Origin: Procambarus clarkii
Taxonomy: Eukaryota > Arthropoda > Malacostraca > Decapoda > Cambaridae
Assembly (NCBI RefSeq): GCF_040958095.1
Contig: NC_091175.1
Span: 23,829,121-23,893,120 of the forward strand
Length of the DNA: 64,000 nt
Reading direction: 5' to 3'
Shown: positions 33,870-44,654 of the stretch, piece by piece
Layout: every line of letters starts with the position of its first letter
How positions within the stretch are numbered: position 1 is the stretch's first letter
The notes under the pieces: model-generated
Seen by the model: the letters and a program-made list of their open reading frames with translations, nothing else
Told to the model about the DNA's origin: nothing
Database searches by the model: none
Program-made: the position numbers and the translations under genes

Positions 33870-35597
33870 TACTAGTTGTGTTTACTAGTTGTGTTTTTGC
33901 GGGGGTTGAGCTTTGCTCTTTCGGCCCGCCTCTCAACTGTCAATCAACTGTATACTAACTACTAGTTGTTTTTTTTTCCACACCACACACACACCCCAGG
34001 AAGCAGCCCGTGACAGCTGACTAACTCCCAGGTACCTATTTACTGCTAGGTAACAGGGGCACTTAGGGTGAAAGAAACTTTGCCCATTTGTTTCTGCCTC
34101 GTGCGGGAATCGAACCCGCGCCACAGAATTACGAATCCTGCGCGCTAACCACCAGGCTACGAGGCCCCTGTAGTAGGCGATGTAGGGCACAGCCGACTTC
34201 AAAATAATCGATTGTAGAGCCGCTGTGTCCCTCAAGATCTTCAATTTGAAACTTCCCTCCGGATTTGAACTGTTGGCAGAGACAGTTCCAGTATACAGGT
34301 GTTTACTGAAAAGAGAAAGATCATTAACATGAACACCAACATTCATCATAGGCTTACCGGACTTAGGAGGAGTTGGTTTGGGTTTTGGTGATTCGGTGGT
34401 TCCTTTGTATTGAGACTTACCACATTTATCTATGGTATGTCCATAGAGTCTACAATACTTACAGTACAATTGCGAGCCAGCTTGATCGGTACTCACTTTC
34501 TCGTAACTGTACCACGACTTCTTACTGGAAGATGGTTCTGGTGTCAGCCGGTGGATGAGGCTGTAAGTGTCAGCCGACTTAGCACACTTCAGGTAGTCGG
34601 TTTCTTCTTTATCTGCTAAATATAGACGGACAGGAGGCGGCACACGCCTCAAGAATTCTTCAACTAGCATGAGGTTGACGAGTTCTGCAAAGGTAGAGAC
34701 ATGTGCTGCTTCCAGCCATTTCATAAAATATCTCCTTTTGGTTTTAGCAAACTCTAGAAAGGTAGTGGTACTTGCCTTCAGGTGGTCACGGAATTTCCTT
34801 CGATAACTTTCGGTGGAGAGAAGGTAGGCGTCCAACACTGCTTGTTTCAGAGTCTGGTAGTCATTCTCAGACGCCAAAGTACTGAGTGTAACTGCAGCTC
34901 TACCTGTAAGATGTACTCTGAGAAGGGTGGCCCATTGGTCGGCAGGCCAACTAAGTTGATTAGCAAGGGTTTCAAAGGTGGTGAAAAACACGTCAACTTC
35001 TGTTTCTACGAATGATGGCATTAACTTACTTGCATGTGATATATTAAAACTGACGGGAAGATTGGCGGTAGCTTGCTGGCGTTGAGCGAGGTGTGAAGTT
35101 TCCAACGCGAATTCTCGTTGACGACATTCCATAGTCAGGGATGCTTGTTGTTTGTCATGTTCGTGTAGCATCACCAATTGGCGTTGTTTTGTTTCAAGCT
35201 GTATTCGTTCCCGCTCACGGAGTAATGCAATCTCACGTTCTTGTTTTTCCTTTCATATGGCAGCTGCTTCCCTTTGTTGTTCGAGGGCTTCCCTTTGCTG
35301 CTCGCGTTCGATCTTGGCCAGCTCTAGTTTGAGTTTCATCGTTGCCAAATCAGTTTTATCTGCAATAAAGTAAGTTTCGTGAGTTTCAGAGTCTATCTTA
35401 CCTTGCTCTAAGAGATGATCCAGTAACAGGTTGTGTATTTCATTTTTGTTGGCTTGGTAGGGATCTTCTAGTTGATACTCATGTGCAAGAGTGTGTAATT
35501 CAGTCCTCTTGGCACGACTTAAAGTCCCTATTTCACCTGCTGGATCTGCACGGAAAGCTTGGAGACGAAACATTGTGAAAATAGCAAATAAATGCAC
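33870..35597 (-). pseudogene. gag and protease remnant of LTR copy 1
   Basis: The minus-strand ORF starts at 35597 (MFRLQAFRADPAGEIG), runs to a stop near 35250 and continues in the same frame at 35177. It has a Lys/Glu/Gln-rich coiled-coil segment, a capsid-like region (SFVETEVDVFFTTFETL) and a CCHC knuckle CKYCRLYGHTIDKC near 34470-34430. The protease start LRDTAALQSI lies near 34240, where the family-typical DTG is DTA. The protease is then split by inserted repeats at about 33870-34168. Gag packages the element RNA. One nonsense codon and the insertion inactivate this copy. Confidence 0.88.
33960..34168 (-). mobile_element. SINE (type 2 head) inserted in protease of LTR copy 1
   Basis: Minus strand: GGCCTCGTAGCCTGGTGGTT head, anticodon-like loop TTCGTAA, box B GGTTCGATTCC, then the shared body to the GGCTGCTTCCTGGGG segment. 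The usual tail is missing, and a short piece (33895-33950) of the dispersed repeat seen at about 28100 abuts it. Because the host LTRs are about 99% alike, this SINE moved recently. Confidence 0.88.
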
Positions 35598-36475
35598 AAC
35601 GAATATACTGTTGTGATATAGTGAATGTCAGAAACAGGACAACGTGGCAACTGGTACCTATCCTGTGGAATCTTTAACAATTAAAGTTAATTACAAGATG
35701 TTAAATAATTAATTAAATCAAGGAAATCTTGTACCCGGTACTCATGTAAGAGGATAAGGGCAAGAAAATCCTACTAAACAAGCGAAACTGAGTTTCTAAA
35801 ACAAATGAAACAGTTAATTGTCTCAAAAGTAAAATTGGTAGTCCAAGAATGTAGGCATACCTTGCCGAGTCTCTATAGGACATAAGCAAGTTTTCCCACT
35901 GAAATTAATATGATACTTACAGAATTAGCGAACTTTTGTGCTCTGAAAAAGAAAACTAATTCCCTACCAATGTAGGTATCATCATCTCTGACCGACGTGT
36001 AGGGGTGCGAGGTGTCAACTGGTGACGAGAACTGCTGCTGAGGTCCCAATTCAGCAACTAAAGTTCGTGCTAGAGGAACTATGGCCCTCTTTATCCTCCT
36101 ACTGTCAGATTGCAGAAGATTAGGTGCACTTGACCCGAGGACAGACCACAGTACCACGGTACCAATATGATGATCTGTCGAAAATATGAGAAATATCCTA
36201 GGGACAAAAGATGGTAAACACGAGTAATAACACGGAGGGAGAGATGATCAATTAAGAGAATGACTGAGGCCTACAGTCACCACGTAATCCAAAGTTGTCT
36301 CACCTTCACCATATGCTACTCTCGGAATGCACAATACACACAGCACCATATAAAAATAAAATTGAATATTGAAAATAGTAAAATGCTACGTTACCAAAGC
36401 CAAATACGCTTACCATAAATTTACTACTTGGCACCAGTACCTGAGTGAAGCTCCTAGGGCAGGCCCCCACTTTTA

Positions 36476-37170
36476 TGTGACGGTAGAGCGTTGGTGTTCG
36501 GCTGTTTCAAAAGCTAGGGGCAGGGCCTCGTCACATAAGAGAGAAAAAAAAAAGAGAAAAGCTGGAACTTTCGTCTGTGGTAAGGTAATGGGAAGACACA
36601 CAAAACACAAGTAAATTTAACAATGAAATTTTAATTACTTTAGAAAAACAAGACATGAATAAAGTTAAGCACATAAAATATAAAAGACAAGTCAACAAAC
36701 AAAATAATATGAATAATCACTGGCAAATGAAAAGTTACGTTAAGAAAAGTGAGTTACAGTGATAGCAAAATAAATATGAATGGAGCTGGAATATTGGCTT
36801 CGAGCTGCCACCTCCCTTAGTACACGAAAGCCAAGGCTTAGTCTACCAGCGAGAGATGTCAACTGCAAGGAGCACTGAGATATTCTGACAATACTGGGCC
36901 ACTGCAGCCTAGACATCAACTTGTGGCGGAGGGCGGAGGGCAGGTGCGACGGGACACCAGCCAATCAGCGACAGGCAGGCAAAGGACAAGCAGTTTGCTG
37001 ATTTACGGTGGCGGTAGCTAGCAGGTGTCACTGTGTGCTGGGTACGTTTTGCTCTCTGGGCAAAACGTTTGGCGATACTTGCTGGACGTATCTTCTATAT
37101 TATCTTTTGTTTTTACGTACTTTGTAGGGAAGAGCAGGCTCAATCTCTCTTGAAAGAGATTATCATCACA
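36476..37170 (-). repeat. 5' LTR of copy 1
   Basis: 695 bp. On the minus strand it starts TGTGATGATAATC and ends CGTCACA. Downstream (minus strand, from 36475) comes TAAAAG and then TGGGGGCCTGCCC, a candidate primer binding site starting with TGG. Confidence 0.95.
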
Positions 37171-37600
37171 CCTTCCTGTGAAGGAAAGTCTTCAATTCAT
37201 TTTATGAGTCTTCCCTTGACACCCATGCAAGCAAGCTCCCCCAGGATCGCAATCCCCTGTGATTTGTCGAAGATTCCTTTGATATCAACAAACACTTAGT
37301 ACTTACCTGTGTCATTAGTTTCATAATTGACTATTCAATTTGTTGTGCTCCGTCCTTTAAAAAATCCGCTGACCCCTTCCTTAGCCTGCCTATTTTGTTC
37401 AACAGTCGGTTTAGGATGATCCTTTCAAGCATCTTGCATGTGCATGACACGAGACTGATAGGGCTGTAATTGCCTGGGTCATTGGGTTTCGGTAGGGGAA
37501 CAATTACTTCGTGTTTCCCTTGCGCGGGCAGCAATCTCCCTAGAAATATACTCATAGGCAAATAGATGGTGACAACCAGAATTCAGACAAGACAACAAAA
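37171..37600 (-). pseudogene. LINE RT fragment forming the insertion site of LTR copy 1
   Basis: Minus strand: VIVPLPKPNDPGNYSPISLV, then TCKMLERIILNRLLNKIG, a frameshift, then FVDIKGIFDKSQG (motif A-like). The reading continues at 30911-30880 on the far side of the LTR element (GRT, then a CLNGT-like segment), which proves the LTR element jumped into this LINE. Confidence 0.8.
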
Positions 37601-37659
37601 ACAGCTGCACGGCAACAACAACAACATAGACAAGAATTCCCCTTGGTGGAATTCAAGAA

Positions 37660-37812
37660 TTGCCCTTTTGCTCTACGCGAGGTTTCTGTCCACGCTGAGC
37701 TGGCCTTAGGACACCTGCGTTATCATTTGACAGATGTACCGCCCCAGTCAAACTCCCCACCTGATAATGTCCTCGGAGCGGATCGCGGCGGGCGCGAACG
37801 CCCGGGCTTGGG
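37660..37812 (-). rRNA. 28S rRNA fragment (domain V), pseudogene
   Basis: The minus strand contains GGTGGGGAGTTTGACTGGGG, CGGTACATCTGTCAAATGAT, AACGCAGGTGTCCTAAGGCC and GACAGAAACCTCGCGTAGAG. These match the conserved peptidyl-transferase region of large-subunit rRNA with several substitutions. It stops after AAGGGCAA, where normal 28S continues AAGCTCGC. Only about 150 bp are present, joined to SINE sequence, so it is a retrocopy or recombinant fragment and not a working rRNA gene. Confidence 0.85.
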
Positions 37813-37857
37813 GCCGGAGGAGGCCACAGCCGGAAGACGAACCAACCCGAAGACGCA

Positions 37858-38088
37858 GGGGCGCACGTGATCCTATGGTCCCGGGTTCGATCCCAGGCGC
37901 CGTCGAGAACCAATGGGCATAGTTTCTTTCACAATATGTCCCTGTGACCTAGCAGTAAAATAGGTACTTGGGAGTTAGTCAGCTGACACGGGCTGCTTCC
38001 TAGGGGTGGAGGCCTGGTCGAGGACCGGGCCGCGGGGACACTAAGCCCCGAAATCATCTCAAGATAACCTCAAGATAACCAAACCTCG
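37858..38088 (+). mobile_element. SINE (type 1 body) with an abnormal 5' head
   Basis: Box B GGGTTCGATCCCAGGCGCCG, the shared body and the CTCAAGATAACCTCAAGATA tail are present. Box A is missing; about 45 bp of unidentified GC-rich sequence (37813-37857) links it to the 28S fragment. Confidence 0.85.
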
Positions 38089-38139
38089 CTGCTCCCAATT
38101 ACAAAAGCAAGAAAGATTCCAGTCCCGACAAAGACGACT

Positions 38140-39180
38140 TACATTCCTGTAACCAAGGCCAACAGGAAGAGCCACAACACTAAAACCCATCGAAAAAAAA
38201 TGCATCTACCGATAAACACTCCAACTACCCAGACAAAATTCCCACAGCCGGTATTCAAGGTGCAGCATACTGAGGGAAAGACCTTGTATGCCACAGTAGT
38301 GGACCTTGAAAAACAGTATTACCAACTCAAGATACAAGCAAAGCCAAACCTCAGAGGGGAATATATTCTCAGGCCCAAAGACGAAATAGCTGTACTATCC
38401 TTAAAAATCACAGGGAATGCGATGAAATCAAGCCAGAAGACAAAATACGGAAAATCATTGACCTCCACTAACAGCTGCACATGGCCCCTAACACGTTTAC
38501 AAAAGTTGAGTTATGTGGTGTCAGCAGAATGATGCCAGGTAAAATCCACGAAGCAGGAAACCAGACGTCTTTCTCACCGTACAAGGCAGATTCCAGAGAA
38601 GCTTGATCTTGGCATTTTGGGCGTGTTCCAACACAAGCCTTACACCCCAGAGCCCCTCAGATGCTTCATATGTCAGAGATTTGGATATCACAAGGACAGC
38701 TGCCAACGCCCAGTGAGGTGTGGAGTCTGCAGCCAGCCTCAAAACACCAAAATATGCCTTGATAAACACGTCTAACCAGCCAGTTTAAGCAAAATGCCCA
38801 ATTTGCTCCAAGGCATACAACGGCTGGAACCTAAAATGCCCAGAAAGGCTTAAAAATATCCAAACTAACCAGCCTCACGTCCACAGCAGCAGTGCAGAAG
38901 TGTCAACCCAAATATATACCAGCTCCCCTGTCCACAACAACAGCGTGGAGCTTACCAAGACCAAATCAGGTGGTGGGGGCACATGCCATATCGCCCAGGG
39001 TTGAGGGTGAGAACGTCTTCATCCAGGACAGAGGGAGATCTGGGGGCTACCAGAAAATAGTTCAATGTAATCGCCTGCTCATTGCACCCAGTAAGAACAC
39101 TCACGGCTATGAAGGAAAGAGTGTCCTACTTTCCATCGATAAGGGCAATAAAGTAAACAGGCCTCACCAGATCAGCAGTC
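38140..39180 (+). pseudogene. LINE ORF1 copy related to the 1-4.3 kb element
   Basis: The plus strand shows VFKVQHTEGKTLYATVVDLE, an RRM-like N-terminal region, then after frameshifts LRCFICQRFGYHKDSC and CGVCSQPQNTKIC knuckles. It ends in a region parallel to 3290-3560 (SKNTHGYEGKS). Only ORF1 is left; ORF2 is absent. The first open piece is 38200-38532. Confidence 0.8.
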
Positions 39181-39199
39181 AGTAATGCAGGCGATGAGT

Positions 39200-40185
39200 C
39201 ACAATAACGTGGCTGAAGTATGTTGACCAGACCACACACTAGAAGTTGAAGGGACGACGACGTTTCGGTCCGTCCTGGACCATTCTCAAGTCGATTGTGA
39301 CGAGGAGGTAGAGACAGGCAAATAAATAGGCAAGAGAGAGCTGAGGAGGAAAGTAAGGTGTAGGGGATAGTAGTAATAATAAGGAGAAATGCAGAAGGCC
39401 TATTGGCCCATACGAGGCAGCTCCTATTATAACCACCGAAGGAGATAGGAATGGGAATAAGAAGAGGATAGCAAGGGAGCGTAGGAGAAGACAATGAACA
39501 AGGGAGAAGAGAGAAAGAAAATGAAAGAGAAAGAAAGATAAATGGAAGGGGTAAGCTTATATTAAGTCACGTTTGTTAGAAAGATTAGAGCATTTGAGTA
39601 TATACTGTGAAAGGGAAGAGTCCACAGCAACAAAGCCAGAACTCAAGTTCATGTTGGGTACATTGTGTATAAGAGCCGATTCTACAAGACGGCGTCTGTG
39701 TAGAGTAGAGGCAGGAAAGATTATTTTGGAGGAAGACCAATCAATGGGATGATTAGAATCCCTCACATGGCAGAAGAGAGCATTGTTAGTCTCTGCAGAC
39801 TTAACACTTCTCTTGTGTTCTTTAAGTCTGTCATTCAGTGTTATCTTGAGATGATTTCGGGGCTTTAGTGTCCCCGCGGCCCGGTCCTCGACCAGGCCTC
39901 CACCCCCAGGAAGCAGCCCGTGACAGCTGACTAACTCCCAGGTACCTATTTACTGCTAGGTAACAGGGGCATTCAGGGTGAAAGAAACTTTGCCCATTTG
40001 TTTCTGCCTCGTGCGGGAATTGAACCCGAGCTACAGAATTACGAGTCCTGCGCGCTATCCACCAGGCTACGAGGCCCGAGTGTACGGCCAGTTTCGCCAA
40101 AGTATTGGAGAGGACAAGATGAACAGGAAATAGAGTAGACACCAGCAGCATTTGAAGCAGGAGGAGCAGTGTGAACTAGATTGCT
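39200..40185 (-). mobile_element. Penelope-like element, 3' part, inverted
   Basis: On the minus strand it runs from the GIY-YIG region (about 40150-40080) through RDSNHPIDWSSSKIIFPAST, then NVPNMNLSSGFVAVDSSLSQ and a stop at 39557. A 3' UTR follows, then a terminal module (CTTGAGAATGGTCCAGGACG, then GACCGAAACGTCGTCG) near 39290-39230. A SINE splits it at 39842-40078. It meets the plus-strand Penelope copy head to head at about 40170-40190. Confidence 0.85.
39842..40078 (-). mobile_element. SINE (type 2 head) inserted in the Penelope-like element
   Basis: 237 bp with tRNA-like head, box B GGTTCAATTCC (read on minus), body and TCATCTCAAGATAA tail. The flanking AGTGT (39837-39841 and 40079-40083) is a target duplication. 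The Penelope sequence reads continuously across it. Confidence 0.92.
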
Positions 40186-40249
40186 AGTTCACACTAGCCA
40201 ACCAACCTTTCGTCCTACTCTCTTTCTAAGCACCAGCAAGAACTTCTTG

Positions 40250-40818
40250 GTCATGGTCTGTCTTTTGCTACTTCCCCTGGCCCACGCTGTGGCATTGATC
40301 TCATTAGTTCCTTTGAGAGGTTTGTCAATTCTAACTCTAGTACTCTTTCGGGCCTATCTGCCTTTAGAGGGGCCCTTATCCCCGTTCTTGACAGCTTGTT
40401 TTCTAAAAATCACCACCTTCCTCGTCGCTTCCAGCTTGCCCTTGCCTCCCTAAAATCTAACAACTCTATTCTTATCCTTCCTTCCGACAAAGGCAATTCG
40501 GTGGTTGTCCTTGACCGTGAGGACTACCTCCGAAAAACAGATGTCTTGCCCTCTGACTCTCGCACTTATGCTCCTCTGACTTCTAACCCTTTGGATCGCC
40601 TCAAAACTTCCTTTAACCGCAAACTAAGACAGCTCTCTAGTCTGTGTCCTCCTGACTTTGATCTCATTAAACGTTTCTGTGTCATCTGCCCTTCTCTTCC
40701 TTATTTCTATGGTCTTCCTAAGACTCATAAACCTGGTGTTCCTCTTCGTCCTATCATTTCTTCACGGGGCTCTGTCAGCTATCCTCTTGCCTCCTGGTTC
40801 GCTAAAACCCTGACACCT
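40250..40818 (+). pseudogene. Penelope-like RT, N-terminal part (fingers)
   Basis: In one open frame: GPRCGIDLISSFERFVNS, SDKGNSVVVLDREDY, YFYGLPKTHKPGVPL and RPIISSRGSVSYPLASW. These are the conserved pre-palm motifs of Penelope RT. The frame is cut at TLTP by the insertion. Confidence 0.88.
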
Positions 40819-42536
40819 ATTATAGTCTTGTGGGTTGGTGGTGTTGTCGTCGTTGATCCTTCTCTATGGACAACCAACCCACAACTCGGTAGAGTGCTTA
40901 TACCTCACTAGGAGATCACCCTTGGCGCTTCTGGCTCTTGGAGAGGGGCTCAACGTCCCACGTTTAGGGGATGCAACTCCAACACTTAGCCTCGTTGTCA
41001 CGTGCACACACCCACTCGAGCCGCTGTGACTCCCCACTCTCTCCTTAGGTGATATGATCTCCTCAATCCCCTTTTGACTTATTAGTATTACCTTCTACCC
41101 TGTCCACAGCAGTGGTTCTTGGTTCTTTCTCTCTTCTTCTGTACTATTTCATGGGAAGCCTCACTAGGACAAGGGCAAACACCAGCAAATTGGAATACAT
41201 TTACTGGACAAAGCACATACACAATACATACACACATATAATAATAATGAATCCTATACTCTATACTATTACAATCAGGTTGCTCTCCAACATCATCAGA
41301 ACTCTATCATCAGCTTATCAAGTGGTATTCTATCTTCTGATTCCCCACCTGATACTATCTACCTCTTCAAGTTGATCAAGTCTACATACACTGTTGCACC
41401 ATCAGCAAGAGAATATATATATGTATCTATAAATGTGTACAAAGAAAATCAGCATGTGAATGCAATAACATATATCAGTATAAATGTTCCTTGATACACA
41501 ACAATGATCAATCGATCACTCTATCAACCCTAGAACACATACATCTGTAGGTAATCCAGCCTACGACTGTAACTCTAAACTTCAGTATAAAACACTCCTT
41601 GACATAAGAATGCCAACAATCACTCACCTCTCACTGCGTCTTGCACGCTAATGACAACCAAACACTATCAACTCCCTACAAGTAATCCACCAGAACTTCC
41701 CATCCACCTCTGGAAGCTCACTACCCTGATCTTCAGGTTCTTCTGGGCTTAACTACCAGTATCCTCTGCAGCTCCTTCAGGCTGCTACCATGAAGTTTCT
41801 TTGAGCAACTACGGTGCTTCACCCTTCTGCTAGGGTCCTCCACAGCTCTCTTGGCTGCTACACCATGAAGTTCCCTCGACCAACTATGGTGCTTCACCAC
41901 CTCTACAGAAGCACATGACACTCCTCTTCACTGCTTCTCCTCACAGCTCGAGGTCCTCTGTTCCACTACCTTGGAGTCTCATCAACTACTCCTTCTGTGC
42001 TGGCTTCGAAGTTCTCAGCAACTTCTTCCCCAAAGACAAACCACAGATTGTCTAGTCGAGGGCGCTCCTCCCTCTGACGAAGCTTGGTCAGAGCGCTGCC
42101 ACGGCCCACGATAATGTCTCTGAGCGGCTTAATACTCTTCTCATCGACCAGGACTTGAGACCACAACGTTCCCAGCTCGATTCTACAGCTGGCACGTCTA
42201 CACACTTCTCTTCTCTTCGAGATATATCACTAGGGGTTCCCTTCTGACGGGAGCTCAACGGAGCGTGGCTTTCCCCCTGCAATGTCTGGCCCCAAGTGAG
42301 GTCAAAGCCCTCCAGAAGCGAGCCTCACGCCTCCAGCAAAATGTCCACATCTCCTAGCCATTCATTTATCTGTTTTCTTCTTCACTGCCCATAATCTCAA
42401 ATTGTTCATCATATCCAAGCAACCATTTTACATCTGTGTTATCGCCTCTATATATCTTAGACCTTCTGGTTAGGTCAGGCTTGCTGAATAACTCTCAAGG
42501 GGGAGACTCGTTTCTCCTGTAGGCTGAGATCATAAC
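40819..42536. mobile_element. Unclassified 1.7-kb insertion in the Penelope RT
   Basis: It is bounded by ACACCT on both sides (40813-40818 and 42537-42542), and removing it rejoins the Penelope frame. It has no recognisable protein domain, no clear terminal inverted repeat and no LTR-like repeat. A local tandem duplication is near 41775-41900 (ggctgctaccatgaagtt and ggctgctacaccatgaagtt). Possibly a solo LTR or non-autonomous DNA element. Confidence 0.75.
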
Positions 42537-42545
42537 ACACCTTAC

Positions 42546-43756
42546 CTTGGCACTTTTTCCCCTGCCCACCTTCGTCACTCTCAGGACTTCATAGAAAGAC
42601 TGCGCCTGCAGCCCTTTTGTAAGATGCTTAATCTTGATGTCGACTCTCTGTTCACTAATGTTCCGCTCGATGACGTTCTCTCTTTACTCAGACAGAAGGC
42701 GTCAGAGGGTCTCCTTCCTCTCCCGCTTCCCACTGACGTTTTCCTCGATCTCATTAGATTCTGTGTTGACTCTAACTCTTTCTCTTTCAACGGTAAATAT
42801 TACACTCAAACTTTCGGTGTCGCTATAGGTTTCCCTCTCTCCCCTGTTCTTGCTAATTTCTACATGGAATACTTCGAAACTGTTCTTCTTCCTTCTATTG
42901 ATACTCGTCCCTCTCTCTGGCTTCGCTATGTTGATGACATTTTTGCTTTATGGCCTCATGACCTCAATCATTTCCAGCCTTTCCTCACCTCTCTTAATCT
43001 GGCTCCTATCCATTTCAAAGTTGAGTGGGAATCTAATTCCCTCCTTCCTTTTCTTGATGTTCATGTTCACCGCTCTGTGGCTGGGTTCTCTTTCTCTGTC
43101 TACCGTAAACCCATGCACAGTGGCATGTACATTCACTTCTTTTCCTACCATCCTCCTTCTGTTAAGAAAAGTGTCCTCGTCTCTCTCTTCCTCCGCGCTC
43201 TACGCATCAGTGACCCTCAGTTTCTTGATTCTGAAATTGCCTTTATCTACAAATCATTCTCTCGCCGTGGTTATCCTTTGCATTTCATCAACTGTGCCTA
43301 CTCTCAAGCTAAACGAAATTTCTGTCATCCTAAACCTGCTTCCAACACTAGTAGCACTGTACTATGCCTTCCCTTCATATCTGAACTCAAAACTTTTACC
43401 AATACCTTTCGTCCTCTTGACATTAAACTCGCCTTTCGACAAACTAACACACTTCGTAGCAATCTAGTTCACACTGCTCCTCCTGCTTCTAATGCTGCTG
43501 GTGTCTACTCTATTTCCTGTTCATCTTGTCCTCTCCAATACTTTGGCGAAACTGGCCGTACACTGAATGACAGACTTAAAGAACACAAGAGAAGTGTTAA
43601 GTCTGCAGACACTAACAATGCTCTCTTCTGCCATGTGAGGGATTCTAATCATCCCATTGATTGGTCTTCCTCCAAAATAATCTTTCCTGCCTCTACTCTA
43701 CACAGACGCCGTCTTGTAGAATCGGCTCTTATACACAATGTACCCAACATGAACTT
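42546..43756 (+). pseudogene. Penelope-like RT palm and GIY-YIG endonuclease
   Basis: About 390 codons are open. Motif A is LNLDVDSLFTNVPL; motif B is FGVAIGFPLSPVLANFYMEY, with Phe where Ser is usual; motif C is LRYVDDIFALW. FLDVHVHR and VYRKPMHS follow. Near residue 300 the GIY-YIG nuclease reads GVYSISCSSC, then YFGETGRTLNDRLKEHKRS. The C terminus is cut at NVPNMNL. The inverted neighbour at 39557-39766 supplies the family's normal end. Confidence 0.9.
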
Positions 43757-44479
43757 GAGATCGGCAGAAGCCTTCACCCCAACAGCTGGAGTCCTCCAAG
43801 GTCATGCCTGAGCCCGGTCCTCTTCAACATTTTCGTAAATGATCTGCCCCAACCGGAATACAGGGACACCATCATCGTCCAATTTGCCGACGATGTAACT
43901 CATGTAATTGTCATGATCTGGGAGATATAACCTCCATATACATATCTTAAGGTAGTAACCTTCACCATCACTGGAACACATAGCCTGTCCACATATCATA
44001 CAAGGTTCTAGGGGAGTAAAAAGCTAGCAACAAATATTCCAGTTTACTGGCATTAAGAACCATCCACAACAGTAGCAATAACTAAAAACACTACTAATTT
44101 CACACACACATATCACCAATACTCTATATCCAGCTTCTCAACAACTGGGCATGATACATCAAATACAGGTCTGCAAACTGCATTAATCAACACTAGCTGA
44201 CACCAGGAACTTTGCCTAGCACAGTGGAACACTAGTGCCTATATGCTGCTAATACCAACAAGGATGGTGGTGTGTCAACCAATAACACATGAGGTAAGAG
44301 GAATAATATCACAAACAGCACCTTGGCATTTCACAAGTTCCTCAAAATATATCACCTCACTAAGACACATAAGATAAGTGTGAGGTTAGTCTGCGTTTTT
44401 CATCCAGCCACTGTCAATGTGGTGCCCTCGGGAAGTGGAGATATTTGAGATGTATATATATCTCGAAGTCTCTACTTCT

Positions 44480-44587
44480 TTTGTAGGGTCTGATGGTGTA
44501 GTGGGTTAAAGCGTACTAGTTATGGCAGCTACTGGAAGGTAGTTGTGCTTTCTGGGTTCGAGTCCCACTGGTGGGTGTTGTCCAAAG

Positions 44588-44588
<1 letters not shown>
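44480..44588 (+). mobile_element. tRNA-derived SINE head (type 5) followed by (AT)n
   Basis: TCTGATGGTGTAGTGGGTTA is a box A-like segment and GGGTTCGAGTCCCACTGG a box B-like segment about 50 bp later. It ends GTTGTCCAAAGATTATATAT, directly extended by the AT repeat. Confidence 0.65.

Positions 44589-44652
<64 letters not shown>
44589..44652 (+). repeat. (AT)n microsatellite
   Basis: About 32 uninterrupted AT units form the 3' end of the SINE-like sequence. Confidence 0.95.

Positions 44653-44654
<2 letters not shown>

Larger units (their letters stand above)
30912..37170 (-). mobile_element. LTR retrotransposon copy 1 (Ty3/gypsy-type, integrase before RNase H, RT deleted)
   Basis: Two LTRs (30912-31604 and 36476-37170) begin TGTGA and end TCACA. 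They flank gag, protease remnant, integrase and RNase H remnants in one original minus-strand frame. The 4-bp flanks CCTT (30908-30911 and 37171-37174) are a target duplication, and an older LINE reads continuously across the empty site. A polypurine tract (GAGGGAGAG on the minus strand, complement of 31606-31614) precedes the 3' LTR. RT is missing: sequence jumps near 32060 from the post-integrase spacer straight to the RT-RNase H junction found in copy 2. By eye the LTRs differ at about 7 positions plus a 2-bp indel, about 1%, so the insertion is recent. Copy 2 is at 57994-63246. Confidence 0.93.
40186..43756 (+). mobile_element. Penelope-like retroelement, truncated, with a 1.7-kb insertion
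   Basis: RT fingers are encoded at about 40250-40818 (LILPSDKGNSVVVLDREDY, LPKTHKPGVPLRPIISS) and palm to GIY-YIG endonuclease at 42546-43756. The N terminus is missing. The C-terminal 35 or so residues are also missing and are replaced by LINE sequence at 43757. Penelope-like elements insert through a GIY-YIG nuclease and do not use LTR integrase. The frame is otherwise open on both sides of the insertion, so decay before the insertion was slight. Confidence 0.9.

Noticed and set aside
31174-36964. Identical 74-codon minus-strand ORF present twice (31174-31398 and 36740-36964)
   Set aside because: The two copies are simply the two LTRs of one element; no motif.
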